In this document: one piece after another, positions 21,734 through 32,450 of the stretch
Layout: the number at the start of each line of letters is the position of its first letter
Numbering within the stretch: the first letter of the stretch is position 1
Source of the DNA: Mesorhizobium_K marinum
GTDB lineage: Bacteria; Pseudomonadota; Alphaproteobacteria; Rhizobiales; Rhizobiaceae
Length of the DNA stretch: 64,000 bases
Assembly (NCBI RefSeq): GCF_040813715.1
Contig: NZ_JBFOCH010000020.1
Strand: one strand, 5' to 3'
The notes under the pieces: generated by a model
Told to the model about the DNA's origin: nothing
The model's input: the letters and a program-made list of their open reading frames with translations, nothing else
Databases searched by the model: none
Translations under genes and position numbers: made by a program

Positions 21734-23038
21734 ATGGCCTCTCCGAAAATCGTAGCCGTCGGCGGCGCCCATATCGACAGGCGCGGGCAGATGACGGACG
21801 CCTTCGTGCCGGGCGCGTCGATCCCCGGAACGATGCGCGAGGAGGTCGGCGGCGGCGCGTTCAACGCGTTGCGAACGGCCGTCCGTCGCGGTGCCCTGGG
21901 CGCCATGATGTCGGTGCGCGGCGGAGATTCGGCCGGCGATGCCGTGGCCGAAGCGATGGCGCAAGCCGGCATCGCCGACCTTTCGGCGATCTTCCTCGAC
22001 CGGGCGACGCCGAGCTACACCGCGCTGCTCGACCACGACGGCGATGTCGTGGCGGCGCTCGCCGACATGCAGCTCTACGAGGCCGCGTTCCCCAAGCAGT
22101 TGCGGCGCGCGAAGGTGCGCGAGGCGCTGGCCGAGGCCGACGCCGTGCTCTGCGACGCCAATATTCCGGCGGCGGGTCTGGAGCGGCTGGCGGCGCTTTG
22201 CGCCGACCGGCCGGTCTTCGCGATCGCCATATCACCGGCGAAGGTCAAGCGGNAGGCGCGCCAAGGTGCGCGAGGCGCTAGCCGAGGCCGACGCCGTGCT
22301 CTGCGACGCCAATATTCCGGCGGCGGGTCTGGAGCGGCTGGCGGCGCTTTGCGCCGACCGGCCGGTCTTCGCGATCGCCATATCACCGGCGAAGGTCAAG
22401 CGGATGTCCGGCATCCTGCCCGCGCTCGCCTGCCTGTTCATGAACCGGCGCGAAGCCGCGGCGCTCGCCGGCACGGCGCAGGACGATCCTGTGGAGACGA
22501 TCGTCGGGAGGCTCCGCGCGCTCGGCCTGGCGCGCGGCGTCATCACGCAGGGCGACCGGCCGGTCGTCGGCTTCGACGCTTTCCACATGGTCTCGGTGAC
22601 GCCGCCGACGCCGCGGAGGATCGCCGATGTTACCGGCGCCGGCGACGCGCTTGCCGGGGCGATGNGGCCGCGGCGCTCGCCGGCACGGTGCAGGACGATC
22701 CTGTCGAGACGATCGTCGGAAGGCTCCGCGCGCTCGGCCTGGCGCGCGGCGTCATCACGCAGGGCGACCGGCCGGTCGTCGGCTTCGACGCTTTCCACAT
22801 GGTCTCGGTGACGCCGCCGACGCCGCGGAGGATCGCCGATGTTACCGGCGCCGGCGACGCGCTTGCCGGGGCGATGACGGTCGCGCTTCTCGGCGGGGCG
22901 TCGTACGATGCGGCCCTGCGCGAAGGCATGGCGGCTTCCATGCTCGCGGTCGAGTGTCCAAGCTCCACCCCGGCGCTGTCGCAGGTCGACTTCGCCGAGG
23001 CGCTGGCCCTTGTGCCGGCGCCCGTGAAGGTGCAATGA
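21734..23038 (+). CDS. psuK: Pseudouridine kinase, PfkB family (frame broken by two scaffold joins)
   Basis: Phosphorylates pseudouridine for the glycosidase encoded just downstream. PfkB features: GGAHIDRRGQMTDAFVPGAS, the GGGAFNALRTAVRRG substrate region and the C-terminal signature DVTGAGDALAGAM with the catalytic Asp. Joins at 22253 (+151 bp) and 22665 (+212 bp) shift the frame and then restore it; removing both gives one open frame of about 313 aa. The break is therefore an assembly effect, not a pseudogene. The ribosome site before the ATG at 21734 is weak. The kinase identity rests on pairing with psuG. Confidence 0.82.
   Translation: MASPKIVAVGGAHIDRRGQMTDAFVPGASIPGTMREEVGGGAFNALRTAVRRGALGAMMSVRGGDSAGDAVAEAMAQAGIADLSAIFLDRATPSYTALLDHDGDVVAALADMQLYEAAFPKQLRRAKVREALAEADAVLCDANIPAAGLERLAALCADRPVFAIAISPAKVKRXARQGARGASRGRRRALRRQYSGGGSGAAGGALRRPAGLRDRHITGEGQADVRHPARARLPVHEPARSRGARRHGAGRSCGDDRREAPRARPGARRHHAGRPAGRRLRRFPHGLGDAADAAEDRRCYRRRRRACRGDXAAALAGTVQDDPVETIVGRLRALGLARGVITQGDRPVVGFDAFHMVSVTPPTPRRIADVTGAGDALAGAMTVALLGGASYDAALREGMAASMLAVECPSSTPALSQVDFAEALALVPAPVKVQ
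22104..22403. other. Scaffold join, N at 22253
   Basis: Bases 22104-22252 recur at 22255-22403 with a few substitutions. The offset of 151 bp is not a multiple of three and breaks the psuK frame. Confidence 0.9.
22455..22876. other. Scaffold join, N at 22665
   Basis: Bases 22455-22664 recur at 22667-22876 with at least two substitutions (including GCGCAG against GTGCAG, an Ala to Val change). The offset of 212 bp restores the frame lost at 22253. Confidence 0.9.
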
Positions 23039-23057
23039 CGCGGGTCCTGGAGACGCC

Positions 23058-23975
23058 ATGACGCCCGATACCGCCCGCCCCTTCGTCGACCTTCTGCCGG
23101 CCGTGGCCGACGCGCTTGCCGCCGGCCGCCCCGTGGTTGCGCTCGAAAGTACCATCATCACGCATGGCATGCCCTATCCCGACAACAGCGTGATGGCGGC
23201 AAATGTCGAGCGCATCATAGCGGAGGAAGGCGCGGTGCCCGCCACCATCGCCGTGGTCGGCGGCCGCATCAAGGTCGGTCTGTCCGACGGCGAGCGGGAA
23301 TCGCTGGCGACTGCAAGCGGCGCCATGAAGCTGTCGCGCGCCGACCTCGGCTTCGCGGTCGCGCAGGGGCGCACGGGCGGCACCACGGTGGCCGCGACCA
23401 TGATCTGCGCACGCATGGCCGACATCAGGGTTTTCGCCACGGGCGGCATCGGCGGCGTCCACAAGGGCGCGGAAGAGAGTTTTGACATTTCCGCCGACCT
23501 CGACGAACTGGCGCGCACCCCGGTCGTCGTGGTGTCGGCGGGCGCCAAGGCGATCCTCGACATCGAAAAGACGCTGGAGGTGCTGGAGACGCGCGGCGTG
23601 CCGGTGGTAGCGCTGGCCGCCGACATCATGCCCGCCTTCTGGTCGCGCCAGTCGCCCTACCGCGCGCCGCTGCGCCTGGAGCGGCCCGAGGACATCGCGG
23701 CGCTGTTCGAGACGCGTCGCAAGCTCGGCCTCGACGGCGGCATGCTGGTCGCCAATCCGGTGCCGGAAGAGGACGAGATCCCGGCCGGCGAGATGGCGCG
23801 CTACATCGCGGCCGCGCACCGCGCCGCCGCGGAGCAGAAGATCGCCGGCAAGGCGGTGACGCCGTTCCTGCTCGGCAAGATTCTCGAGCTTACCGACGGC
23901 AGAAGCCTGAAGACCAACATCGCGCTGGTCGAAAACAATGCGCGCATCGCGGCGCGGATCGCGAAAGCGCTCTAG
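23058..23975 (+). CDS. psuG: Pseudouridine-5'-phosphate glycosidase
   Basis: 305 aa. Cleaves the C-C glycosidic bond of pseudouridine 5'-phosphate to uracil and ribose 5-phosphate. Family motifs: VALESTIITHGMPYPDN, GGTTVAATMICARMADI, FATGGIGGVHKGAEESFDIS and LVANPVPEEDEIP. Starts 19 bases after psuK stops, and the pair forms the known salvage module for pseudouridine released from RNA. Confidence 0.95.
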   Translation: MTPDTARPFVDLLPAVADALAAGRPVVALESTIITHGMPYPDNSVMAANVERIIAEEGAVPATIAVVGGRIKVGLSDGERESLATASGAMKLSRADLGFAVAQGRTGGTTVAATMICARMADIRVFATGGIGGVHKGAEESFDISADLDELARTPVVVVSAGAKAILDIEKTLEVLETRGVPVVALAADIMPAFWSRQSPYRAPLRLERPEDIAALFETRRKLGLDGGMLVANPVPEEDEIPAGEMARYIAAAHRAAAEQKIAGKAVTPFLLGKILELTDGRSLKTNIALVENNARIAARIAKAL

Positions 23976-24037
23976 TTTTCTGTTGCGGGTGCGGAAGGTC
24001 TCCGCTTCGCCTCGGTGCCCCAAGACGCGGACAATGA

Positions 24038-24141
24038 CGATCAGCCCTTGCCCGCCCGGATNCGTTCAGGCGCGGAGCTTCCGGCCAAGCTTGGCAGCCC
24101 CCGAACGTCGATAGCGGCGATCAGCCCTTGCCCGCCCGGAT
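24038..24141. other. Scaffold join, N at 24062
   Basis: The last 24 bases before the N (end of the TfoX-N gene) recur at 24118-24141. The intergenic sequences to the left (23976-24037) and right (24063-24117) of the join differ, so the two contigs disagree on the psuG-tfoX spacer. Confidence 0.75.
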
Positions 24142-24483
24142 ACCGGCCTCATAGGCCTTGCGCGCCCATGGCTCCATTTCGTCGGCGCTGTCGGCGGCGC
24201 CGTCGGGCAGCGACCAGTAGGGCATAGCCACCGACTTGCCGTGGCGCGAATGCACGTAGGTCCACTGCGTCGCGCCCGCCGCCTCATACTCCGGCGCGAC
24301 GGTCGCATCCCCCTTCAGCATGAGTTCGCCGCGCAGTTCGACGGCGATGATGACGCCGTCGAAATAGATACCCTTGCCGCCGAACATGCGGCGGATCGAG
24401 ACCGGACCCAGTCCGGAAAACAGGTCGGAAATCGCGTCGGCGTCCATGCGGTCGATTATGGCAGCAGGAATGGCGGCTGTCAT
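24121..24483 (-). CDS. TfoX N-terminal domain protein
   Basis: 120 aa. A single TfoX-N domain (ISDLFSGLGPVSIRRMFGGK then GIYFDGVIIAVELRGELMLK, later WTYVHSRHGKSVAMPYWSLP). In Haemophilus TfoX/Sxy regulates competence, but single-domain alphaproteobacterial members are uncharacterised, so no competence role is claimed. Divergent from the GFA-family gene, 57 bp apart. Confidence 0.82.
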   Translation of the reverse strand: MTAAIPAAIIDRMDADAISDLFSGLGPVSIRRMFGGKGIYFDGVIIAVELRGELMLKGDATVAPEYEAAGATQWTYVHSRHGKSVAMPYWSLPDGAADSADEMEPWARKAYEAGIRAGKG

Positions 24484-24540
24484 TGCGGATGGCCCGGCTG
24501 CCGCTCTATCCTGCCGAGGTCTGACATCGGGAGCACGGTC

Positions 24541-25038
24541 ATGCCGGTTCTGCTCAAAGGGTCCTGCCGCTGCGGGGCGGTCGGCTTCGAGTTCGAAAGC
24601 CACACGCCGGCGCCGTTCATGCTCTGCTACTGCTCGATCTGCCGGAAGCAGCAGGGCGGAGGCGGATATGCGATCAACCTCGGCGGGATATCGTCCACGC
24701 TGAAGGTGGATGGCAAGCGCAGCCTCGGCGTCTACCGTGCAGAAATCCAGGACGAAGAGCGGCCGCGCTGCGAGGTGTCCACCGGCGAGCGGAATTTCTG
24801 CAGGAAATGCGGATCGGCCCTGTGGCTCTACGATCCGACCTGGCCGGAACTGGTGCACCCGTTCGCCTCGGCGATCGACAGCGAACTGCCCAAGCCCAGG
24901 GAGCGCGTCCACATCATGCTGAAGTACAAGGCATCATGGGTCGAGCCGAGCATTCGCAAGGGCGACAAGGCTTTCGACGCCTACCCCGAGGAGTCGATCG
25001 CCGACTGGCACAAGCGCACGAAGATGTGGGTGGCGTAG
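24541..25038 (+). CDS. GFA/CENP-V family zinc protein
   Basis: 165 aa. Zinc-binding fold of the glutathione-dependent formaldehyde-activating (GFA) family: GSCRCGAVGFEF, CYCSICRKQQGGGG and FCRKCGSALWLYDP supply the cysteines. Family members are usually annotated as GFA but few have tested activity. ATG preceded by GGGAGCACGGTC. Convergent with sufA, 2 bp apart. Confidence 0.85.
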   Translation: MPVLLKGSCRCGAVGFEFESHTPAPFMLCYCSICRKQQGGGGYAINLGGISSTLKVDGKRSLGVYRAEIQDEERPRCEVSTGERNFCRKCGSALWLYDPTWPELVHPFASAIDSELPKPRERVHIMLKYKASWVEPSIRKGDKAFDAYPEESIADWHKRTKMWVA

Positions 25039-25040
25039 CC

Positions 25041-25427
25041 CTACGCCGCGCTCGCCGCGCGCGCTTCTGCAAGCGCCTTGAGGTCGGCGGGCTGCAGCTC
25101 GACGGATTCGCCGCAGCCGCAGGCCGAACTCTGGTTGGGGTTGCGGAAGGTGAAGCCGGTGCGCAGCGTGGTCTTCTCGAAGTCCATCTCGGTGCCGAGC
25201 AGGAAGAGCGCGGCTTCCGGCGCGACCCAGACCTGCGCGCCGTTCTTCTCGACATGGTCGTCGCCGGTCTTCGGCTCGGTGACGAGGTCGACCGTGTACT
25301 CCATGCCGGCGCAGCCGCCCTTCTTGATGCCGAGGCGCACACCCCTGGCGTTGTCGCGGCTGGCGACGATCTCGTTGACGCGCTCGGCGGCGGCGTCGGT
25401 CATCGAAATGACGGCGAAGCGTCCCAT
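25041..25427 (-). CDS. sufA: Fe-S cluster carrier, A-type (SufA/IscA-like)
   Basis: 128 aa. A-type scaffold or carrier with the three conserved cysteines: one in KKGGCAGMEY (about residue 39) and two in SACGCGES near the C-terminus. Receives clusters from SufBCD and hands them to apoproteins. The ATG at 25427 has GGAG 6 bases upstream. Last gene of the suf operon. Its N-terminal 26 codons appear again at 26263-26340 because of the scaffold join. Confidence 0.92.
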   Translation of the reverse strand: MGRFAVISMTDAAAERVNEIVASRDNARGVRLGIKKGGCAGMEYTVDLVTEPKTGDDHVEKNGAQVWVAPEAALFLLGTEMDFEKTTLRTGFTFRNPNQSSACGCGESVELQPADLKALAEARAASAA

Positions 25428-26463
25428 GTCAGTCTCCAATCTCGCGCGGGTTCAAGGCCCGTGGAAATCATATGCCCTAAAAATGGTGAAGATTCGGGGC
25501 CGGCGCAACCCTTGGCACAGCAGGCCTCAATACCACCCCACCGCGACCTGNGCCATGCAGGTTCAAGGCCTGCCGGATGATTCATCCCTAAAATGGTGAA
25601 GTTTTTGGCCCGATGCAAGTTGTGGCGTCGATCTGACAACCTGAGCAGACGGCGGTGCTTCAGATGAAATTGCCCCTCACGTGACTTCGACAACCAACGG
25701 CTATCTGTTCAAGAGCGCCTTCGCGAACTCGTCAGCCTGATCCCGATAGCGAGCCCACTCGTCATCAGCGACGGAATAATACACCGCTTGGGCGGCACTC
25801 CAGCATCGGTCATTCTTATCGCAAATTGTCTCGACTGCGAGCATTCGCTTTTCCCTATCGAAGGGCACCTCGCCACCAAACTCATCCTTTGCCAGTCGAG
25901 CCGCCGACGCGAACTTGATCTGCCCCGTCAGTTCCAGACCACGAATGGCTTCATCGATCATAGCGCCATAGGAATTGTGGAAATACTGATCGAAGCCGCC
26001 ATTCTCGACCTCAGCGGTGAGCCACCAAGCAGCGACAGCCTCCGGAACGTTTGCAGGTAAGCGCCGTATCAACGCATCGTAAAGCGGACGATGTTCGAGC
26101 GCAGCCCAAAACTCATCCTTGTACTTGTCAAAGAGCAGAGAGCCACTCGGCAACTGGATGTTCGGTTCCTCGGCCGCAATTGGTTTTCCCAGAGCGACAA
26201 CAACCACCGCCAATGCTGTCGCGAAGATGAATCGCCTCAATACCACCCCACCGCGACNNNNNGTTGTCGCGGCTGGCGACGATCTCGTTGACGCGCTCGG
26301 CGGCGGCGTCGGTCATCGAAATGACGGCGAAGCGTCCCATGTCAGTCTCCAATCTCGCGCGGGTTCAAGGCCCGTGGAAATCATATGCCCTAAAAATGGT
26401 GAAGATTCGGGGCCGGCGCAACCCTTGGCACAGCAGGCCTCAATACCACCCCACCGCGACCTG
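25350..26463. other. Two scaffold joins (N at 25551 and 26258-26262) around an alternative haplotype
   Basis: Bases 25350-25550 recur at 26263-26463, so the left and right contigs overlap each other directly across the sufA-sufT gap. The contig 25552-26257 is wedged between them. Its left end resembles the same spacer (gttcaaggcc ... aaaatggtgaag) with many differences, and its right end matches the sufT stop region exactly (gcctcaataccaccccaccg). It is best read as another strain's version of this gap carrying an extra gene. Confidence 0.8.
25701..26246 (-). CDS. DUF4375/DMP19-like protein with signal peptide, strain-variable
   Basis: About 181 aa. A hydrophobic N-terminal signal (FIFATALAVVVVALG, cleavage near IAAEE) is followed by a domain resembling DUF4375/DMP19: WWLTAEVENGGFDQYFHNSY and GAMIDEAIRGLELTGQIKFA. 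Neisserial DMP19 is a cytosolic DNA-mimic protein; an exported version must do something else, and function is unknown. The start is uncertain: GTG at 26246 overlaps the sufT stop region. The base composition is visibly A+T-richer than its neighbours, and the gene is present only on the inserted contig, so it is probably an acquired gene absent from another strain. Confidence 0.65.
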   Translation of the reverse strand: MVLRRFIFATALAVVVVALGKPIAAEEPNIQLPSGSLLFDKYKDEFWAALEHRPLYDALIRRLPANVPEAVAAWWLTAEVENGGFDQYFHNSYGAMIDEAIRGLELTGQIKFASAARLAKDEFGGEVPFDREKRMLAVETICDKNDRCWSAAQAVYYSVADDEWARYRDQADEFAKALLNR

Positions 26464-26868
26464 GGCCTCTTCGGACATGCGATCCGGCGTCCAGGGTGGG
26501 TCGAACACCATGTCGACCTCGACGTCGGAAACGCCTTCCACGGCGCCCACTGCGTTCTGAACCCAGCCGGGCATCTCGCCGGCGACCGGGCAGCCGGGCG
26601 CGGTCAGCGTCATCTGGATCTTCACCGAGCGGTCGTCCTCGATGTCGATCTTGTAGATCAGGCCGAGCTCGTAGATGTCTGCCGGGATTTCCGGGTCGTA
26701 GACCGTCTTCAGCGCCGAGACGATGTCGTCGGTCAGCCGCGCCAGTTCGTCCGCGGGGATGGACGATGCCGGCGCGGGGGCGGCGTCCAGCTGTACCGGG
26801 GCGTCGGCCGGGGTGCCGGCAGCAGCGTCAGCGGTTTCGGTCGCGGTCTTAGCCTCTTCCATCGCCAT
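26440..26868 (-). CDS. sufT: SUF system Fe-S assembly protein SufT (MIP18/DUF59 family)
   Basis: 142 aa. An Ala/Pro/Asp-rich N-terminal linker (first 45 residues) precedes a DUF59 domain with the DPEIPADIYELGLIYKI signature and the conserved LTAPGCPVAGEMP cysteine motif. Acts in Fe-S cluster maturation or transfer. The ATG overlaps the sufS stop by one base (TGATG), giving tight coupling. Sits between sufS and sufA. Confidence 0.9.
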   Translation of the reverse strand: MAMEEAKTATETADAAAGTPADAPVQLDAAPAPASSIPADELARLTDDIVSALKTVYDPEIPADIYELGLIYKIDIEDDRSVKIQMTLTAPGCPVAGEMPGWVQNAVGAVEGVSDVEVDMVFDPPWTPDRMSEEAQVAVGWY

Positions 26869-28109
26869 CACCCGAAAAATTTCCGCGCCTTTTCCAGCGC
26901 CTCGACAAGCGCGTCCACCTCGGCGCGCGTATTGTACATGCCGAACGACGCCCGGCAGGTGGAGGTCACGCCGAACCGCTTCAGCAGCGGCTGGGCGCAA
27001 TGCGTGCCCGCCCGTACCGCGACGCCCTGCCTGTCGATCACCATCGACACGTCGTGCGCATGGATGCCCTGCAGCTCGAAGGAGACGATGGCCCCCTTGC
27101 CGGGCGCATCGCCGAAGATGCGCAGCGAATTGATCGAGCGCAGCCGCTCATGCGCATAGGCCTTGAGGTCGGCCTCGTGCGCGGCGATGCGGTCGCGGCC
27201 GACCGCGTCCATGTAGTCGAGCGCGGCGCCGAGCCCGATCGCCTGCACGATCGGAGGCGTGCCGGCCTCGAAGCGGTGCGGCGGGGCGTTGTAGGTGACG
27301 TTTTCCTCGCTGACGTCCTCGATCATCTCGCCGCCGCCCATGAACGGGCGCATGCGCTCCAGCATCTCCGACTTGCCGTAGAGCACGCCGATGCCGGAGG
27401 GACCGTAGACCTTGTGTCCCGTGAAGACGAAGAAGTCGCAGCCGAGATCCTGCACGTCGACCGGCATGTGCACGGCGCTCTGGCTGCCGTCGACCAGCAC
27501 AGGGATGTCTTTTGCGTGGGCGATCTCGACGATCTGCTTGATCGGCGTCACCGTGCCCAGCGCGTTGGACATCTGCGTGATGGCGACCAGCTTCGTGCGC
27601 GAGGTCAGCCGCTTCTCGAATTCCTCGATGTGGAACGCGCCCTGGTCGTCGACCGGCACCCAGACCAGCTTGGCGCCCTGCCGCTCCCGGATGAAGTGCC
27701 AGGGCACGATGTTGGAGTGATGCTCCATGATCGACAGAACGATCTCGTCGCCGGCGCCGATGTTCGGCATGCCGAAGCCATAAGCGACGGTGTTGATCGC
27801 GGCGGTCGTGTTCGAGGTGAAGACGATGTTGTCGGTGCTGGGCGCGTTCAGGAAGCGGCGCACCGTTTCCCGCGCCTTTTCATAGGCGTCGGTCGAGGCG
27901 TTGGAGAGAAAGTGCAGGCCGCGGTGAACGTTGGCGTATTCGCTGGCATAGGCGTGCTGGATGGCGTCCAGCACCACCTGCGGCTTCTGCGCCGAGGCGC
28001 CGTTGTCGAGGTAGACGAGCGGCTTGCCGTAGACTTCGCGCGCAAGGATCGGGAAGTCACGGCGGATCGCCTCGACGTCGTAAGGGGCGTTTTCGACTTT
28101 CTGGTCCAT
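26868..28109 (-). CDS. sufS: Cysteine desulfurase, SufS type
   Basis: 413 aa PLP enzyme that supplies sulfur to SufBCD. Group II desulfurase features: YLDNGASAQKPQ, the HHSNIVPW motif, PLP lysine in FVFTGHKVYGPSG and the active-site Cys in RAGTHCAQPLLKRFG. I chose the ATG at 28109 because the protein then begins just before the conserved APYDVEAIRRDFPIL. An ATG at 28133, with a better GGAG site and an ATGA overlap with sufD, would add 8 residues. Part of the suf operon. Confidence 0.94.
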   Translation of the reverse strand: MDQKVENAPYDVEAIRRDFPILAREVYGKPLVYLDNGASAQKPQVVLDAIQHAYASEYANVHRGLHFLSNASTDAYEKARETVRRFLNAPSTDNIVFTSNTTAAINTVAYGFGMPNIGAGDEIVLSIMEHHSNIVPWHFIRERQGAKLVWVPVDDQGAFHIEEFEKRLTSRTKLVAITQMSNALGTVTPIKQIVEIAHAKDIPVLVDGSQSAVHMPVDVQDLGCDFFVFTGHKVYGPSGIGVLYGKSEMLERMRPFMGGGEMIEDVSEENVTYNAPPHRFEAGTPPIVQAIGLGAALDYMDAVGRDRIAAHEADLKAYAHERLRSINSLRIFGDAPGKGAIVSFELQGIHAHDVSMVIDRQGVAVRAGTHCAQPLLKRFGVTSTCRASFGMYNTRAEVDALVEALEKARKFFG

Positions 28110-28129
28110 CGTCAGCCTGTCACTGCCCC

Positions 28130-29468
28130 TCATCCGTGCTCCGCGAACCACGCGTCGAGCCTGGCCTCGAGCGCATCGACGATCGTCTCGTCCTCGAGTT
28201 CCTCGATGACCTCGGCCACGAACGCCTTCACCAGCAGGCCGCGCGCCGACTTCTCGTCGACCCCGCGCGCCATCAGGTAGAACAGGTGGTTGCGGTCGAT
28301 CTCGGTGACGGTCGCGCCGTGGCCGCACTGCACGTCGTCGGCGAAGATCTCCAGTTCCGGCTTGGTCGAGAACTCGCCGTCGTCGGAGAGAAGCAGCGTG
28401 TTGCAGGCCATCTTGGCGTCGGTCTTCTGCGCATACTGGTGCACGTTGATGCGCCCCTGGAAGACGCCGCGCGCCTTGCCGGTCACCACGTTGCGGATGA
28501 CCTCGGTGGAGTCCGTGTGCGGCACGGCATGGTCCAGCACCATGGTCATGTCCGTGTGTGTGTCGCCGGCCAGAAGATTGATGCCGCGCAGGGTGAAGGT
28601 CGAGCCTTCGCCCCTCGCCTGCACGTTGATCTCCTGGCGCACCAGCTTGCCGCCGGCGTTCATGACGAACACGGTCAGCTTGGCATCCTTGCCGATCGAA
28701 GCGTTGAACTGGCCGAGGTGCGTTGCCGTCTCGGGCTGTTCCTGCACGATCAGCCAGGTCAGTTCGGCGCCGTCGCCGACAGTCACGTCGGCGACCGAGC
28801 TGACGAAGCCGTTGCCGGTTCCGGTCTGGCGCTCGATGATGACGGCCTTCGCGCCGTCACCGACGCGCACCGGCAGACGCACATGCGCCTGACCGCCCGC
28901 CTGCACGTTCTGCAGTTCGATCGGCTGGTTGACTTCGGCGCCGTCGGCGACATCGACGTGGTAGCCGTCGGCCACGAATGCAGCGTTGAGCATGCCGACT
29001 GCGTCGTCGGAGCCGCGCGGCTCCAGCGTTGCGGCCAGGCCGCCGTCTTCNGGCGTTGAGCATGCCGACCGCGTCGTCGGAGCCGCGCGGCTCCAGCGTT
29101 GCGGCCAGGCCGCCGTCTTCCAGGCTGGCGGCGACGCGTCGGACGGTTACGCCTTCGAGCGCGTCGGTCTTCGCCGAGGAGACGCCGTTCAGCAACGGCA
29201 GGACGACCGAACCCTTGAGCACGGGCGCGACCGCCGCGGCCCTCGCAGTCTGGTCGAAGGCAGGCACGTCGGTCAGAAGACGGCGCAGGTCGGTATAGTG
29301 CCAGGCTTCGACGCGCTTGGTCGGCAGTCCGGCCTTGATCGCCTCGATGGCGCTGTCGCGCCGCGCCATGATGTGGCCGTCGCCGGGCAGCAGCGACAGG
29401 CGCTCGCCGAACGCGCTGACGAGGGCCGTTTCGGCCGGCGTCAGCTGAGGGGCAGCATGAACGTTCAT
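28130..29468 (-). CDS. sufD: Fe-S assembly protein SufD (frame broken by a scaffold join)
   Basis: Subunit of the SufBCD scaffold complex. The N-terminal half starts MNVHAAPQLTPAETALVSAF (GGAGG before the ATG at 29468). The C-terminal half carries the SufBD core with GINLLAGDTHTDMTMVLDHA and the conserved CGHGATVTEID, where the His-containing loop lies. The join at 29051 adds 70 bp and shifts the frame; without it the protein is 422 aa. Lies between sufC and sufS; the sufD stop overlaps the alternative sufS start. Confidence 0.9.
28983..29120. other. Scaffold join, N at 29051
   Basis: Bases 28983-29050 recur at 29053-29120 with one visible substitution (gact against gacc). Inside sufD; the 70-bp offset causes an artificial frameshift. 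Confidence 0.9.
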
Positions 29469-29484
29469 GACTTCACCTCCGGCC

Positions 29485-30240
29485 TCAGGCCGCCTCGCCG
29501 ACGACGCCGGCATAGCCGTTTTCTTCCAGTTCCAGCGCCAGGCTCTTGTCGCCGGACTTGATCACCTGGCCCTTGTAGAGCACGTGCACGCTATCAGGCA
29601 CGATGTGCTCCAGAAGGCGCTGGTAGTGGGTGATCACCAGGAACGCACGGTCCGGCGAACGCAGCGCGTTGACGCCGTCGGAGACGATCTTCAGCGCGTC
29701 GATGTCGAGGCCGGAATCGGTCTCGTCGAGCACGCAGAGCCTCGGCTCCAGCAGCTTCATCTGCAGGATCTCGGCGCGCTTCTTCTCGCCGCCGGAGAAA
29801 CCGACATTGAGCGGGCGCTTCAGCATGGCCATGTCCATCGAGAGATCGCCCGAGGCTTCCTTCACGCGCCTGATGAACTCCGGGATCGACAGCGGCTCCT
29901 CGCCGCGCGCCTTGCGCTGCGCGTTCATCGCCACCTTGAGGAACTCCATCGTCGCCACGCCCGGTATTTCCATCGGGTACTGGAAGGCGAGGAAGATGCC
30001 CTTCGCCGCGCGCTCGGCCGGATCGAGTTCGAGGATCGACTCGCCGTCGTAGAGGATGTCGCCCTCGGTGACCTCATAGTCCTCGCGTCCCGCGAGCACG
30101 TAGGAAAGCGTCGACTTGCCGGAGCCGTTCGGGCCCATGATGGCGGCGACCTCGCCCTTGTTCACCGTGAGGTTCAGGCCGCGGATGATTTCCGTGCCGT
30201 CTTCGGCGATGCGGGCATGGAGGTTTCTGATTTCAAGCAT
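29485..30240 (-). CDS. sufC: Fe-S assembly ATPase SufC
   Basis: 251-aa ABC-type ATPase of the SufBCD complex. Walker A GPNGSGKSTLSYVLAG, Q-loop AFQYP, signature FSGGEKKRAEILQM, Walker B LCVLDETDSGLD and H-loop VITHYQRLL are all intact. The DETDSGLD and HYQRLL forms are specific to SufC. Starts MLEIRNLHARI at 30240, 52 bp after sufB ends. Confidence 0.96.
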   Translation of the reverse strand: MLEIRNLHARIAEDGTEIIRGLNLTVNKGEVAAIMGPNGSGKSTLSYVLAGREDYEVTEGDILYDGESILELDPAERAAKGIFLAFQYPMEIPGVATMEFLKVAMNAQRKARGEEPLSIPEFIRRVKEASGDLSMDMAMLKRPLNVGFSGGEKKRAEILQMKLLEPRLCVLDETDSGLDIDALKIVSDGVNALRSPDRAFLVITHYQRLLEHIVPDSVHVLYKGQVIKSGDKSLALELEENGYAGVVGEAA

Positions 30241-30292
30241 TGTAGTCCGTCTCTGTCTCGTTGCGGCCATAGGCCTGTATCTGGTGGGTGGC

Positions 30293-32275
<1,983 letters not shown>

Positions 32276-32349
32276 CGCGTTCTCCATCCATGCCGGGTTC
32301 AAGGCCCGGCCGTTTTCAAACTATGGCGCCGCTGGAACGGCGTAAGTTC

Positions 32350-32355
32350 AATATA
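32350..32355 (-). promoter_or_regulatory. Weak -10 candidate before sufB
   Basis: TATATT on the minus strand, 75 bases before the sufB start, with only a poor -35 (GTGAAT) 17 bp upstream. The 175-bp gap between sufB and the NifS-like gene has no clear IscR or RirA site that I could recognise. Confidence 0.25.
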
Positions 32356-32450
32356 GTACGCTCTTCCCGGGAATTCACCCCGGCGGACGGCATGACACCG
32401 TCCCGAAAACGCACCGGCTCACGGCCTATCGGCCGAAACTTCAACTCCGC

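Noticed and set aside
21734..23038. psuK as a pseudogene
   Set aside because: The two frame changes fall exactly at the N joins and cancel (151 + 212 = 363 bp); collapsing them restores one open frame.
32276..32450. IscR or RirA operator before sufB
   Set aside because: No recognisable IscR-type or TGA-N9-TCA iron-responsive site; only a weak -10 box.
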